64,000 nt of DNA. Origin: Trichobilharzia szidati (lineage: Eukaryota > Platyhelminthes > Trematoda > Strigeidida > Schistosomatidae). The position numbers and the translations under genes are program-made. Where the stretch lies: assembly GCA_944472155.2 (NCBI GenBank), contig OX235273.1, positions 36,367,204 to 36,431,203 of the forward strand, given 5' to 3'. The notes under the pieces are model-generated. The model did not search any database. It was not told the origin of the DNA and saw nothing but the letters and a program-made list of their open reading frames with translations. Positions 48,981 to 62,456 of the stretch are shown piece after piece (position 1 is the first letter of the stretch; every line of letters starts with the position of its first letter).

Positions 48981-51900
48981 ATGGCTTTCGCTTTCCTATC
49001 ATTAGAAATCCCTGCGTCCCTCCTTCTCCTGAGTTTATCTCTACTGACAGGTAAGCGTCACTTAATTTCGCTCTGTACATATTGCACTAATACTTTGAAA
49101 CAAACGAATTAAAAGTAGAGAACTCACATCTGACAACTGCTTTTATAGTATTTGATGATCAGTGATTTGTGTAAATGTATGAACCGCCGCATTCGATCAG
49201 ATCTATCAGACGTCGATATGAATATCATTTTCTGATGAACGTGAGGTACGGAATGACAAGCCAATTTAGTCATTTATCTGACACATACCGATAACACGAA
49301 CTCGCATGCATTTCATGCATTTCTGTTGCACAAATTGTGTGCATTGATGATTTCAGTTTCATGGTTACAAACCCATATTGAGTCGCATCAATTTGAAACT
49401 GCTACTCAGTGCAGATTGAGTGCACAAGATAAGCATTTAGGTGGTCTCCCTACGAAATAATAGATGAATGAATCTCCCTCACTGTCGATCAAGTGATTCG
49501 TGAGATTAAATGTGGTCACTTGCGCATATTATCAATTAATTGATTATTTCTCTTTTCCTGAAGCTGATCGGCCGCCTCGGCATCAAAGTGAGTCATTACA
49601 CATTGAACAGTAATTTGAGCAGTCATGTTGCCATTAGTCTGCTATTATCCAATTGTTTCTGACTTGTAAATTCTTTTGAAATGTGAAGTTGCCTGTCGAA
49701 TATCCAGTCAACTCAACTCAGGAATCAATCAATTTTCGGGAATTCTACAATGTCAAACTTTCGAATATTGCTCTCCACAATTAGTAGTTTGTCAGCTTAT
49801 TCTAGGTTATTATCGAATAGTCAGTCTGGTGGTGGGACATCATGTAAATCCTGCAAAGAAATGCATCAAGTGAAACAACTTCATCTAATCCAGCAGGATG
49901 ATAGCGTTGAACTTTGAGAATCTGCACTCTGTGGATATGTAGAAATCGACTTGATCATTCCATATTTCCTAACGGTGAGAAGCTAAATTCTCAATGTATT
50001 CCCATTGTGTAGGCAAATATGGTGTGAAGCTAGGCAGTTTCTATCTATGACTGTTAACCTCTGAATGAGGCTGGAGTATCAGGATTCTCGAGTAGGACGA
50101 CAATTTCTTCTTGTGGAGCGAGTGAGAGGATATTTCAAGCGGTATCGTTCCGTATTCTCGAATGGAATATTCTCTTCAATACGCTACTCATTGAACATAT
50201 CAACCAGTTTTATTCATTCTCATAAAATGGGAAACATGCTTGCACACATATTCACTACGTCATTCACTCTTGAATCACTCTTGAACAAGTCGTAACATTC
50301 AACCAAGCTTAATCGAATGAGTTAACGCTTAGCCTTCTTGTTTTGAAGTATGGCCTCGTCTTGCTCGAACTGTAAACACTTTACAACGTGACATCAGCAC
50401 TTCTGAAAGTAAGCAAATTCTTTTCAATATACTTCAATATTCCATGCATTCACCTGACATTTGATGAAGTAGTAAAGCCTTTGTTCATTGAATGCATTTT
50501 CATTTTCATTTGTGGATTGATTTATCGTATTCTCTCTGAATTTGCGATTATCCGCGTTGGAGGTGGTTGGTGGAAGCATATGCAGCGTGTGATACTGGAA
50601 CCCTTTGTGAATGTAGACGAATTCAGTGTGACTGATGAACAGATTTGACAGTTGTCATCATTCCTATAGACATCATCAATTCATTTGTGGAACATTTTCG
50701 ATTGTTTTACAGGACAAATCATAGACTTGAATAACAGGAAAGCAATTGCGGAAGAACAAGCGGATACATTGGAAGGTGCTTTTACAAATCTGCCTTTACT
50801 TACCACATGTATTTTGTATGTTATTTGTTAATGTGCTGTGTCGGTGATGCTTCGACTCAATAGTAGTATGCGTGTGGTAATTGAACTCTGTGGTGGTTGT
50901 GGTGTTGGTGGTGGTAGAAGTGGTATATAGTTGAAAATTAATGTGGTTGTTGGACATATGACAGAGTGAAACAGGTTCATTCACTGGATGATTTTTCAAA
51001 GGGAGGTTTATTGTTCACAATGGTATCACTTGCAACTACAAGATTGCTAAGCACCACACTTAGCCTCCTCTTTCTTCTCTGTCTTAATCTTTCAACAGAC
51101 GTGGAGTGTTCACAGCCTCTAGTTATGCTTCCTACTAAGGATGACAGTGGTGTGATGTAGATTTACAACCAGTGATTCGATGACAGTCACAATATAACTA
51201 ATAACAGTTTCACAATGTTTCGTACAAACCTGTTGTTTTTTGAAGTGAATGGGTGGCTTTGCATTGCGAGTCGCTGGAGGATGTTAGATACTTTGTACAT
51301 GAACATGCAGTAAATAATTGTCGAATGCTGTCCAAATGCGTGTAAACACCAGTATCTAGGTATCAGTGGAGACAGAGTACTGTTGATTCCATTCTACCGT
51401 TTGTTTATTCATGGTCTTTTATTTCGACATTTGAGAAGCGAGCAATATTGACCACACTGTCTTCAATGTCTTGCAATCATGACTTGTATCGCACGAGGCA
51501 ACAGACTATTTGTCTCCTTCCCACTTCAGACCGCTTGGAAACACAGGCTAACGAAACAGGCAGAAGTATCACTAATTGTAAGTCAACAAATTTAATCAAT
51601 ATTGAGAAATAATCGTTCTTTTAGTTGTGAATTGTCTATACAATACTTCTGAAAACCACTACCAACCGGAAATTTACAGAAGTACGTGAAATGTTTGTTG
51701 TTCATGTTCAGACTGCAAACAAAGTGACTGGACTATTGAAATCCCTCGTTAAATAAGCTCTGAATTAACGCCACTACTGAATATCACACAGACGTGTGAA
51801 GGCTGACGTTCAGTTGTTTAAACACCATGTCTGAATAATACCACCTATTCAATTTGAGTATCTCATGGTTAGGAATTCTGCACCTTTCATTATCCCGATA

Positions 51901-54899
51901 TTTGTCTATCTTGCATTTATTGTGTATTCATTTGTTTGACAGGCATTTCAAGCACCATCAGAGCTGTACAGCAGTCATATGGTTAGTGCACCTTCCTAAT
52001 TCATAGCACACTCTGTTTGATGTTGTTCGCTTTGCATTTCAATCGGAGAGTTGTCGGCGCTTATTTTCGAAAGAGATTCAGTTGAGTCACTCTACTGCTA
52101 TTGAAAGATGAGCGTACGTGTGGCAGACTTTTTTTAGCTGCTTGAGATGCTCATCTTCTCATATTTCACTACAAGTCACTTGGATACAACGAATATAAGA
52201 GAGAATGTATGAGCGTATCTGGCATTTTGTCCAATCTCTGTGCAATGATACGTAATGGCGAGAGATGTTGACAAAACAGACCCAGTTGATTGATTCACTG
52301 AAAAGCCTGAACTACAGGCCAGTAATATTTGCCAGGTGGGAAGACAAACATCAAATTATCTATTTCATTTGTTCCAGGTGATTTTCAATTTACTGGTCGA
52401 TAAATATTCTGTTCTCTTTGCATTTTATCCAAGGACTTTCTTCTATTTATCTCAGAGTAGAACTCTCTGGAGGGAATCGTTAATCCATGGATCTGAATGT
52501 AAGAAGCATTGATATTATTGGTTGAGTAGGTCAGCTTCACTTCTGCTTACGGCTGCTCATTGTTCTGACTCAGTCAAACATCCCAGTGATCGAATGCACC
52601 ATATTTAACTGGTAACTTAGTTATCGTTGATAGTGAAAGCGTGTGACTGAAAGACAGATTTGTTTAACTGTTAGATGTTCGAGTGAATTCATGAGTCACT
52701 GGACAACAGATGACATCCAACAGTGACTTTGTATACGTGTGTTGTCATTTTGTGATCCAGTGTCAGTGTGTTGGGACTCGGTTTGTTTATGAGATTGTCA
52801 AAAACAAAACAGGTGATTAGTCTCCGATGCTACGCACTACAATCGTTTTGTGAATGAGAGCGTCATTTTGAATAGGTGATGCCCAGTCGCTCAGAGTGTT
52901 CAGAGGTGAATTGAGATCAACTGAGATCCAGTCAGTAACAGTGTGCACATCGCGTAATCCGAAGACTGGCAGTTCACTGACTCATGGTCAATCCCTATGA
53001 AGATTCAAAACTTCAAGTATCTCTCTCTCTCAATCTGAAGACCCGTCACTCATTGATTACTCACCAAGAATCAATTTCACTGTATCAGCAGGTTGACGAA
53101 ATTCACAGCCTACACGTGCACATATTTCCGATGCACATTCTAATAAACGAGTAATATGTTTGTATGTGTTGACGTCTGTGCATTTCAGCCGGACCAAGCC
53201 GTAAGTCAAATCACAGAATCCTGGTGATCAGGAATACTAAACACACCATGTTCATTGTATCCGACGAAATACTGTCAACACTATCCTTTCTTCTTGAATA
53301 GGTACCGGACGAGTGCCGGATTTCAGTGGATGTGATAGTCTTCTGTCGGTCAATCGCACTCAAGGTAATTGGAAACATGTCATTGCTTTGTGGAAGATTG
53401 TTCCATCAGTTTTATCCGCGGTGTTTCGCAGACAGATGTATATCAAATTATTTGACTGAATAACAAATGATAGTGACTGTCATATTACGTGTTTCGTAAA
53501 CGACGAAGCTACTCTCTACAAAGAGAAAGTCAACTTCCTTGTAAATACCCTGATGATTCTTCCTCCAGAGCACTTTCCGCTGTCTATATTTCTGGCATTG
53601 CATTACCAATAATATTAGAACTTTAATATTATTGTTCTTTTGAGTTTTAAATGGGACGTAGTGCTTCAGCAGTGTCTTCATTTTCTCCAGCATATTTGTT
53701 GACCAGTGGGTTCCTGGTTGGTTGGTTGGTTGGTCGGTTTGTTGCTAGAGTTTCTTGTCGCTAATTGTCTCTGGCCATTTCAGTGATCTTCAATATGTAG
53801 GTAACGAAGTCAGCTGTTGAAAATGTCCACTACCTACTGTAAATTATGTGACATAAATATGTAAACATGTGTTCACCCTGCTGACGGCGGTTCAATTGAG
53901 AAGTGAACACCGCTTCGCTGAATATTGTCGTCTTCCGAATTAGCAATGCCTCCTTGCGTCCACATCTCTCCACAAATCATCATGCCTATCCATGATATGT
54001 GCTTGCACTTTGCTTTCCTTTCCAGAAATAAATGAATTGACTCGACGGATAACAAATAACAATTATTTGAGACACCTGTGGGTGATAGCTTATGGTAAGC
54101 TGAAAAATTTGGAGTCGAATATTTTGCAAGGCACTTTCAACAGTCTAGTATGTCGTAAACGTCGAGTCGCACGTGAGATAGCATCTCACACTCAGATTTG
54201 TCGCGTATTTTGCGGATACTAGTCTCGATGATTAGAAACGATGGACTTACAACATTTTATCTGTTTTCTCACATGTGCCTGTTCAAGTTTACATATTAAT
54301 TAAGCATTTTCTGACGACAGACTTCATCTTCTCTTTATAGAAACCAGATCAATTTATGAGAATGTTTTGATGAATTTAAGGGTGAGTTTATGTAGCAGAA
54401 GCAATCCACACAATCCTCATGACAATAGTCAGTCCACTCACTTACCGTGTATTATCCATCACCACATCTCATGTCGAATTGAATAATATCGTGTTGGTGT
54501 TTAGAGCCAAGTAGATGAGGTGTTCAGTTCAAATGAATAACTAAACATTGTGTAATGAAAATTTCACCTATCGGCTTCTTTCGAACTGATTGTTGTGGCA
54601 TTTAATTGAGTTGTGTGATGCTCTTAAGTGACGTGCTACATACACGTCTCGCCCACGTTTGAATGCATGAAGGATATGATCCAGCACATCAACTGGAGTA
54701 CAGTTGGTTTGAGTAATTCAGTCATTTGAGATTGAAAATGTCGAAAGTTAGTGGTTAATTCACTTTATGAAACGTTTTTCATTCCTTCAGTATCGTCCTC
54801 GACTCTATTGAAACTGCTCATTCATTCATGATTTTCGCAATCTTTCTTCTCTTCCTGAAGGATGGATACCACACACTGACAGGACATTACCCACAGTGA
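48981..54899 (+). CDS. Micro-exon gene (MEG-like), secreted variable protein, copy C
   Basis: Exons: 48981-49050, 49564-49587, 50349-50408, 50713-50775, 51099-51149, 51530-51577, 51943-51981, 53189-53200, 53302-53364, 54026-54094, 54341-54381, 54861-54899. The 66-nt exon (about 52433-52498) has a CCAGGG to CCAAGG change that moves the acceptor AG one base and would shift the frame. Skipping it keeps the frame and gives 579 nt, 192 residues. The signal peptide equals copy B. The 69-nt exon has T-R-R-I-T-N-N-N-Y-L-R. The last exon starts D-G-Y-H-T. AATAAA at 55044-55049. Confidence 0.78.
50065..50295 (+). CDS. Intronic 76-codon ORF, copy C
   Basis: Identical frame to 44519-44749 in B, from a true ATG, in the intron before the 60-nt exon. 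Basic and aromatic. No recognised function; possibly non-coding. Confidence 0.2.
   Translation: MRLEYQDSRVGRQFLLVERVRGYFKRYRSVFSNGIFSSIRYSLNISTSFIHSHKMGNMLAHIFTTSFTLESLLNKS
51020..51149 (+). other. Possible alternative first exon with signal peptide (copy C)
   Basis: Equivalent of 5397-5526, with L-N-L-S where A has L-I-L-S. In phase with the 51-nt exon. Unspliced, it stops at TAG after 46 codons. Confidence 0.45.
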
Positions 54900-55049
54900 T
54901 CTATGTCAGATGAAGGTATGCATTCAACTGTCTTCACGCATCATTTGAAGACAACGTGATTCTTCTTTTCTCTTTCACTTGATTACACCTTAGTACGTAG
55001 TCGTAGTCGTAAATGTAGTAGTAGTGATAATTGTAAAAATAATAATAAA

Positions 55050-56420
55050 ATTTAAAATAATTATGATATTTAAACATCACTTTGACTTCTCCATACAATG
55101 TTCAGTAAAGGCGGTGTGTAAAATTCCATAGTCATATTAGAGATGAAGTGACGGAAAAATTCACTTGTGACTGTAGGTTTCCTCGCATTATAACTTAGTC
55201 CAATCTTAAAGTCGTTCTTCATTGTTGGTTTGAACAGAGGAGCAACGAACAAATTTGCAGGATAATGCAACTTCGCTTAGTTTCGTGGATTCTCTTCAAC
55301 TGTGAACATAGTCATCTAAAGCAGAATATAATTTGCGAAATTTTCGAAGACACTTTTCATGCTGACGTGGAGTTATAGACAGAAAGTTTCAGTGTTAAAA
55401 GACTGACTATTTACAGTACAACTAGACAAATGAGGGAGGTAAATTGAAAATTTTGCATGGAAATAAGGATTGACTAGAGAGAAGTTACAAGATCGAAGGA
55501 GAGCCTGAATCGATACATATTATGAATGAGTAGTAGAGTGAAATTATGACGGACAAATAATTAGAGGAATTCCGAAACTTACTGGTGAGTTCAACTTAGA
55601 GAGAGCGAAAATCAAAATTAGGTGGAATGTTTCGAGACAGAGTAGAACTCAAAACACACGAACAAAATGGTATTAATTCAACTACTCGCATCACTGAAAC
55701 CAGAGAACTCAATTTAATCAAAACAATCTTTTCGATAACCCCTCATCAAGTCTGTGAACTAGTGGATATTACCCATGGTGATCACGCTATTGATGACACA
55801 TTGATCACAGGCAATAATAACAATGCAGTCAGTCAGGTATTTTGAGCCTATATGTTTGTATGGGTAGAGGGATGGATAAAGGAACTATTGTCTCATCAGA
55901 ATGATCGGCTTGATAATACATTGTGAAATTAAGAGAAAGTTTGATCATTATAACTCAATACAGAGATAAGAGTACAACTGAAGACAATGCTAACAGAGGA
56001 GGAATAACAAAAGTGGATGACTGTTTTTCAATAAAGTCTGTTTCAGACTTTACAATTATAGATCCAACAATTTAATCACACAATGCTCCATGAAGACAAG
56101 TTAGAACTATATTGGACAGTGTATTGTAATACAAGTGGTAGGCAGAATAATAGTCAGTGAAATTTGCTTGTCATACAAATCCCTTTAGATTGTACGAACA
56201 ATCAGAGCACGAGATAACATGAAGTTAAGTAATTCAGTGATGTATTTGGACTGGCTATTCGAATGTCGTTCGAGTGTGCATAGGCGCACGAAACACTGAA
56301 TGAAACTTTGCATAGATCAAGGAATATGCGAGGGAGGATTCTCGGGGAGACAGAAAATCGTGCTGACGACAGCATTTTGGAAATAACCAGGATGAAGGAA
56401 GGCCAGGTGATGAGTGAGCT
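55050..56420. other. Copy C intergenic stretch, no gene supported
   Basis: Colinear with 9409-10810 of A. A 72-codon ATG frame at 55627-55845 (start MFRDRVELKTHEQ) has a 61-codon relative in B (39284-39469) and an early stop in A. Not recognised. Confidence 0.35.
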
Positions 56421-56708
56421 TGTTGTGCTGCTATATTTTGACTTAACTAGCGTATACGTATATCCTAATACTTCTTCGCCTTTATAATTGTGTCCTAACG
56501 TTTCGATTACTCGACACACACAACGTAAATCAGAAGACACTTGAGAAGGTGTAGGAATGTGTATTCTCGCCGTAATCAAAATTCAAAAATCGAGCGAGTA
56601 GAAAAGTATCAATTGTTAACACGCAATCTTTAGAGTGGTAAATAAATCAAAGTCTAATTACATAGAGAAAGTATACTGCGATGATGAGTAATAAAATAGG
56701 TCACTACA
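56421..56708. mobile_element. Solo LTR, copy C only
   Basis: 288 bases beginning TGTTGTGCTG and ending CACTACA, flanked by AGCT on both sides. A and B have a single uninterrupted AGCT at this site. TG...CA ends with a 4-base target duplication point to a solo LTR from a different element than the 300-bp LTR. Orientation not determined. Confidence 0.7.
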
Positions 56709-56714
56709 AGCTTA

Positions 56715-58178
56715 TTAAATGTAGGTGTGACTCCTGAAGATGTAGTCAAGTCCTGAGTCCTCACTGTTACTTAAACATCTCGAAACACGTATGAATGACG
56801 ACATCTCATTTTCCATTGTCACGCAATTATCCTTCAATTTATGGCCTGTTCAACTGCACGCAGACCTATGTGCGTTCACACTGAAAACAGTGTGCACAAT
56901 GAGGTTCTGGGCATCATTGAACACCACAAGTACTTAAGTCTATGGCGCTACTTTTTAGGCATCACATGCACCGATAATGACGATGGGCTTTTCCACTGAG
57001 TGGTTAATATAACTTTCTATGCTCGGACACCGGTTTACAGGCATCACCTTAATGGTAAACTGCAACAAAGCTGATGTTACGTGTTCAACGTGTACATACG
57101 GTAGTCAGATTGTATTTTACGTGTTTAAACGTGTAATAATGAAAACATGCAGGGAAGATCACAGTTCTGGTGTTCAACCTTTGCATGTATGAAGAGAGGC
57201 TATTATCGAAAAATTGAAACACGTAGTCCCTTTCATAACTCTGGATAGTGTCATTAGAAGAGGGAAATTATCCGAGACATTTGATAGCCTTGTGTGATAG
57301 ATTCTGAACAATCTGATCCATCACACAGTTACTTGTCCAGTCAATTCTTATGAAAACTAGAGGCAAATTGAAACACACAAATTGACGTGATGTATGAAAG
57401 AATAAGAATGATAAGAATAATTGACACTACATTTGGTTATGAACTTTGCAGAGTTCAAATGTTCTCCTGACCACTACGAATACACTTTATCACCCTCACG
57501 TGTGAATTGTGATCAATCCTCCCTGAGTTCTCCAGAAGGTGGTGACAAGACAACCAGTTAGCAGATGTATTTTTGAAACCTTGGCCTTCCTACACTAGAC
57601 TTGTGTTTAAGAACGTATGAAATGTCCTGTACTCAGCGTTTCAGCTGGAATGGTAAGGGGACAACCGTTGACTGATGAATGCCTTGTGACTTTATTGATG
57701 AAAAACTGAACTTATTACAGATAACAGATATCTGGTCTGACTCACCTGAGACGCTGAAGACCTAGAATTATCAGCACCTGCTAGGCCACTATTGCTAACC
57801 CACAACTCAGTAGGTGTTGGTGTAACTCGTATAAGAGATAAATTCCCCATCAGGTGGAGACAAGTCAACTATTTAGCAGATGTATACTGGAGACATTGGA
57901 ACGGGGAATGCATCTCCTTATTACAACAGTGACACAAATGGATGAATATTAATAGGAGTGTGCAAACCGGAGGTTCAGCTCTTGTCCCTTAAAAATCATA
58001 TTGACCAACATATTTGTTGACGATGAAATGACTGGGTTCAATTGACTTGACGAACTTCTTCGACCTCACACATATTCTCCACATCCTATTATGCAAGCTA
58101 ACCAGTATTCATAACAGGAGAAAGAGCCTAATTTTTCTCTATTATTATTTTTTTATAGTAGTGCAGTCGTACAATTTC
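56715..58178. other. Copy C intergenic stretch, no gene supported
   Basis: Continues the A/B homology (10815-12380 of A) with several indels. The 141-codon frame of B is interrupted here from its second codon (TAG). Confidence 0.4.
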
Positions 58179-59284
58179 ATGACTTCTCCAATCACCATCC
58201 ACACTCTTCTCGGTGTCTTCATACTGTTGTGTAACTTGTGTCAGTTAACTCAGTGCTCTCATCAGATAGACAGCAACAAAATTCATTTGACACAACAAGC
58301 ACACAGTGAATAATACTCTATCGCTGTTTGATTGTATCTCACAGAAAATTCTTCTGTGATTTTGTCATTCACTTTCCTGCTCACTTGTTCTCACTCTATG
58401 CACCGACTGACTGACTCCCTGACTGACTTACATTTACCCTGTTCCATAAATATCAGTTACCATAAAGGCCTACATGAAAACAATTCATACAAATGCAGAG
58501 ACACAATTACTGTGAAAACAAATACGCCATTTCACTAGGATGACCAAGATACAACAAATAGTTCATGGTGACTTCTAAGCATTCTCCGTTCTCTGAATCT
58601 CTCTGAGAATACCACCCGAGCAATGTGAAAAGCATTAAAAAATCACCTGACTACCAGTTCAAATGCATATAAATATGCATATATCTTGTCTTGTTCACTT
58701 GTGCCTGCAGTCATCATTCACTTGACACTCTACTTATTCATTCAACAAATTGATCATCATAACACTCACACATACACACACACGCGCCAACTCACTGAAG
58801 CATACATATCCTGGGAAATGAAAGACTATCTAAGCATTATCGGATCAAAGTATATTGATATTTTGGCTGACGTGGGAGACCACAGTCAAGTTTCACGATT
58901 GAAAGTCCTATCAGCACAATGATGACTTCGATTTAATCTCTAACCATCACCATGTCACTTTTGTGGTGTGTGAAACAGTATGGTTGTACAGTTAGTTTCC
59001 CGCTTGAGGTTTGAAATGAAAACATTGTACATAAATTTCGCCTAAAACTATTCGTCGAAAAATTGATGTGATTTTGGAGTGCAATAATAAGACACAGCGT
59101 GTTGCTTTTCACTTCGTCTTATCACTGGTCCGTATTGAATGTTGTCTTCCCTACCAACCGTGTTGTATTCACTGTATTTTGCAGGAACCTCTCATCCCCA
59201 TCCGAAGAGAATTTTGCAGCCGGTGCACAGCTCCTAATGGAAGACACGACTCCAGCAGCAGACCTTCAGTGTATCACCCAGTAA
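58179..59284 (+). CDS. Second small secreted-protein gene, copy C (tentative)
   Basis: Exon 1 58179-58305 (start MTSPITIHTLLGVFILLC), exon 2 58711-58849, exon 3 59185-59284 (ends C-I-T-Q, TAA). Splice phases are as in copy A. The exon 2 donor AA/GTATAT is better than in A, and the exon 3 acceptor is TTTTGCAG. In exon 1 the copies differ by I to T, V to L, Y to N, T to I, T to Q and D to E. The C-terminus differs completely from A because of an indel near the end. Confidence 0.5.
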
Positions 59285-59419
59285 CCTCAAATTTATACAA
59301 CGCGTTAACCGAATTTTATAATTTGCTGTTACGACATGATTTCATGAACTTGGATTTCATTCCAATATTTGTACGGTCACCGAGCTCGCTATCAAGTCTC
59401 CTACACGTTCAATAAATCA

Positions 59420-59839
59420 CAATGTGCAAACATCATTCTGTCTCTCCCCTGCTATTTTACAATGCGAGGAATGAAGAGAACAAGAACAGCTTTCAGCCTT
59501 TCCTCCGTGCAAATGGCTCTGGTCTGAAACCTGCACACTTATCATCTCCTGGAAATGGTAACTTTAAATACTGCGACACAACAAATTATTCATCCCTAGA
59601 GTTTTGAGGAAACCACACTTATTGGTTTTCGGTCGTTATCCCACCCTAGAGTAAGTTCTTCAGATAAAACAACTTCGGAAAGATATATGTGGACAAATCT
59701 ACAAAGTGATGTGCAGAGGTGAGCAACAGGGTGCGGGGCGTGCCAGAGGGCGAACGTACGCAGACACACAATGTCTACCTTAAAACTATTCTCTCAGCCG
59801 GATACTCGTTTCACTCATGTTCACGTGCACTTAGCAGTT
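59420..59839 (+). mobile_element. Old Gypsy pol fossil, copy C
   Basis: Same fossil as 13740-14160; the frame starting MCKHHSVSP is its linker part. Includes the left 282-bp repeat from 59569. Confidence 0.65.
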
Positions 59840-59849
59840 GTGTAATGTT

Positions 59850-60149
59850 TGTAATGTAGAAAAGACCGTGGAGGCTGAAAGGAATGTTTATTTGGTGAAA
59901 CGTATGGTACATAGCTAAATTTGGTGTACCATATTCTCAACCTGCCATTTTCGCATCATTTACCACATCCTTGACGAATTGGTCGAATATCGTCACATTC
60001 GATAGCTTCATGGATTCTGCATCATATGACAACATTCTTCTCATGGTTCTCTTCTTTGATTGCTCTTTCCAGTGTGCCAAACATATTGTTACTTTTCTGA
60101 ATTCGTTTCTGATATACTACTTATATAGGATTATAAGTAGCACTCACCA
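59850..60149 (-). mobile_element. Solo LTR of the younger Gypsy element, copy C
   Basis: A single complete 300-bp LTR at the site holding the full element in A and the deleted one in B. No internal sequence remains, as expected from LTR-LTR recombination. Confidence 0.92.
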
Positions 60150-60152
60150 GAG

Positions 60153-60700
60153 TAACTATATATACTGCGACACAAAAAATTATTCATCCTTAGAGTTATG
60201 AGGATGAGGTGAGCGACAGGGTGCATGGCGTGCCAGAGGGCTAGCGTAAGCAGACACACAATGTCAACCTTAGAAACATTCTCGCAGCCGGATACTCGTT
60301 TCACCCATGTTCACATGGACTTAGAAGTTATCCTGCTACACCCAAACGGATTCAATCACATATTCACATACATCGATCGAATCAACAGGTTTCCTAGAAT
60401 TTGTGAGATCTACAAGGTATATGCGGACTGAGTCCCTTCTTGTTGTGTTCTATCAACCAAATGCTTCCCGTGTCACATCGTCACATCGTGCTTCCTGCTA
60501 CCAACTGAACTACAGCGATACTTCCGATGAGTCAATCTCAAGTGTCTCCTGAGCCACTACTTCTTTTTATAGGCTACACTCTCTGAAAACTACTTCAGAT
60601 CAATTCGGTGGAAGCAAATCAACTCATATCAAAATGCTGCTGGATGATGGATACACTTGCTGAACAGGAAGTAACCCAAAGAAGAAGTAGTGCCAAAAGT
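60153..60700 (+). mobile_element. Old Gypsy integrase fossil, continued, copy C
   Basis: The right repeat (60153-60330) has lost about 104 bases of its middle. It continues as in 18907-19260 with H-I-F-T-Y-I-D-R-I-N-R. Confidence 0.6.
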
Positions 60701-61195
60701 GAGGAATGCGTCGAAACAAAAGTTCAAATGTTCAAGGCACACTACATGCTGATGTGAAACTTATATACTGCCAAGCTTAGTTTTCATGGTTGGCATTTGT
60801 TGTGCGTATATCAGAAGCCTTGTACTGTTTCTGAACTGACTAGCCAAGACGATTATATTCACCTTCCAATCCTCTTATTGTGTATTTATTTCTGCCTTTG
60901 CACAAACACACCAACTGTACAGGTAGGGATGATTTACTGTTTTAGTTACATAAATAAATTTGGTTTATGATGAATTTACATGGCTGCTGGTCTTTTCAAC
61001 AACAGTGAGTTGGGACAATCATCTAACCACTCAGTGGATTAGCACATTAATAAGTACGGGAATATTGTCTTCGCATTAACAAAACCTCAGGTCTGTACTG
61101 GATGGATCACAAATACTTTGGAGACAATACAGCTTGATGTCACTACTCCTAAGTTATTTTTCTGTGTTCTTTGGACTGCGTAACAGTATGCATCC

Positions 61196-61513
61196 ATGAG
61201 TACGGCAACACAAATCAACTCCGATACATCCAGATTACAAGGCAAGCTCGTTTACAATTGTGCTACTTTCGCGATATACAACGGTCACCCCATGAATTAT
61301 AAATTCTTCCAATTCTGTCCACACACCGAATTCGGTGAAGCAACTGTTCACGGTTTCTCACGAGTACACACAAATCCAGGCTACTCCATCCTGCAGTCAC
61401 TCATTAGATTACTTCTTCAAATGCTGTTTCGCAAAAATTTGACCCATTCATCTCAAGTTATCATGTTTTATCAAAATGTGACTAATGTAAATTCTGAAGA
61501 AACTGTGACTTGA
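61196..61513 (+). CDS. Unidentified 105-codon ORF, copy C
   Basis: True ATG; starts MSTATQINSDTSRLQG, contains K-F-F-Q-F-C and L-I-R-L-L-L-Q-M-L-F, ends E-E-T-V-T with N-V-T and N-L-T sequons. Open in C; interrupted in A by an indel. No signal peptide and no recognised family. It may be a transposon scrap. Confidence 0.3.
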   Translation: MSTATQINSDTSRLQGKLVYNCATFAIYNGHPMNYKFFQFCPHTEFGEATVHGFSRVHTNPGYSILQSLIRLLLQMLFRKNLTHSSQVIMFYQNVTNVNSEETVT

Positions 61514-62163
61514 AAGGCAGTGAGACATTTCAGAGGATAGAAATCTTGTTTTTATTTACCAAACAGTCTATGGTCATACTGGAATCATATGACGGAGGCT
61601 TACTTTAACTCAGTTTCAGCGAGGATCGAGTGATTGCCTGGATGACAAGTAATTACAACTACAGTGTAGACCTCGTCACGAACCAAATCAATAGAAACTG
61701 TGAAGCACTGGGCGGAAATTCCATCCCAGTTTGTGACTCGTAATCAGACTGATATGCATGAAGTCTTGATGTCAGGAGATGTAGGCGCTACTGGAAAACG
61801 ATAAATCAACCCACCTTCCGAAATCTCTCGAAAACTCAGCACAATATCACGATCAGTACACACGTTCGTCCAGGTGGAAAGCTGTCAAGATGTTCACTGT
61901 CTAATAGCATCCAGCATCGACTGGTCTATACAATATCAATGAAGGGGAAATTCAGAAAATATCTCACTTATTGTGGCATTGACGTGATTGTCACATCAAT
62001 ATTCGTCTCCTATCACATAAACCAGCATAGTGAAAGGATGACAACAAATGATGACGAATATTACAGACTATCACGCTTCACAGCATATCTTAGATAACGG
62101 GATAAAATTCGCAATATTACAATCCTGAACACATCTCTCAACAAAACCCCTTGAGTCAGGTGC

Positions 62164-62456
62164 TATAAAAGGCGCCAGGTAAATTTTCTCACGAGAAAGC
62201 GAATCTCGACTGCAATTGAAGTGCCCTTCTCTATATCACACTGAATTGAGTGCATAATGCGAATGAAAACTACTGTGGATGTAGAGCATCAAATGTTCCA
62301 GTCATCTATACTGAACGGCGATTGAAGTGTTCAGATTATTGTGAATGCCTACACTCACTTATCAGTGGATTTCACAGCTGGTTCCCTGAAGAGCACAAAT
62401 ATAAATTTCACAGAATCTATCACTGGAAACATCTCCATCTCCTCCACCAATGTTGA
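62164..62456 (+). CDS. TATA box and Cys-rich exon-like segment (copy C)
   Basis: TATAAAAG at 62164-62171; frame from 62251 with N-Y-C-G-C-R-A-S-N-V, L-K-C-S-D-Y-C-E-C-L and a final H-Q-C before TGA. The A copy stops about 22 codons earlier. There is no in-frame ATG, so it would be an internal or terminal exon entered in phase 1 at ATTGAG. Unknown. Confidence 0.3.
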
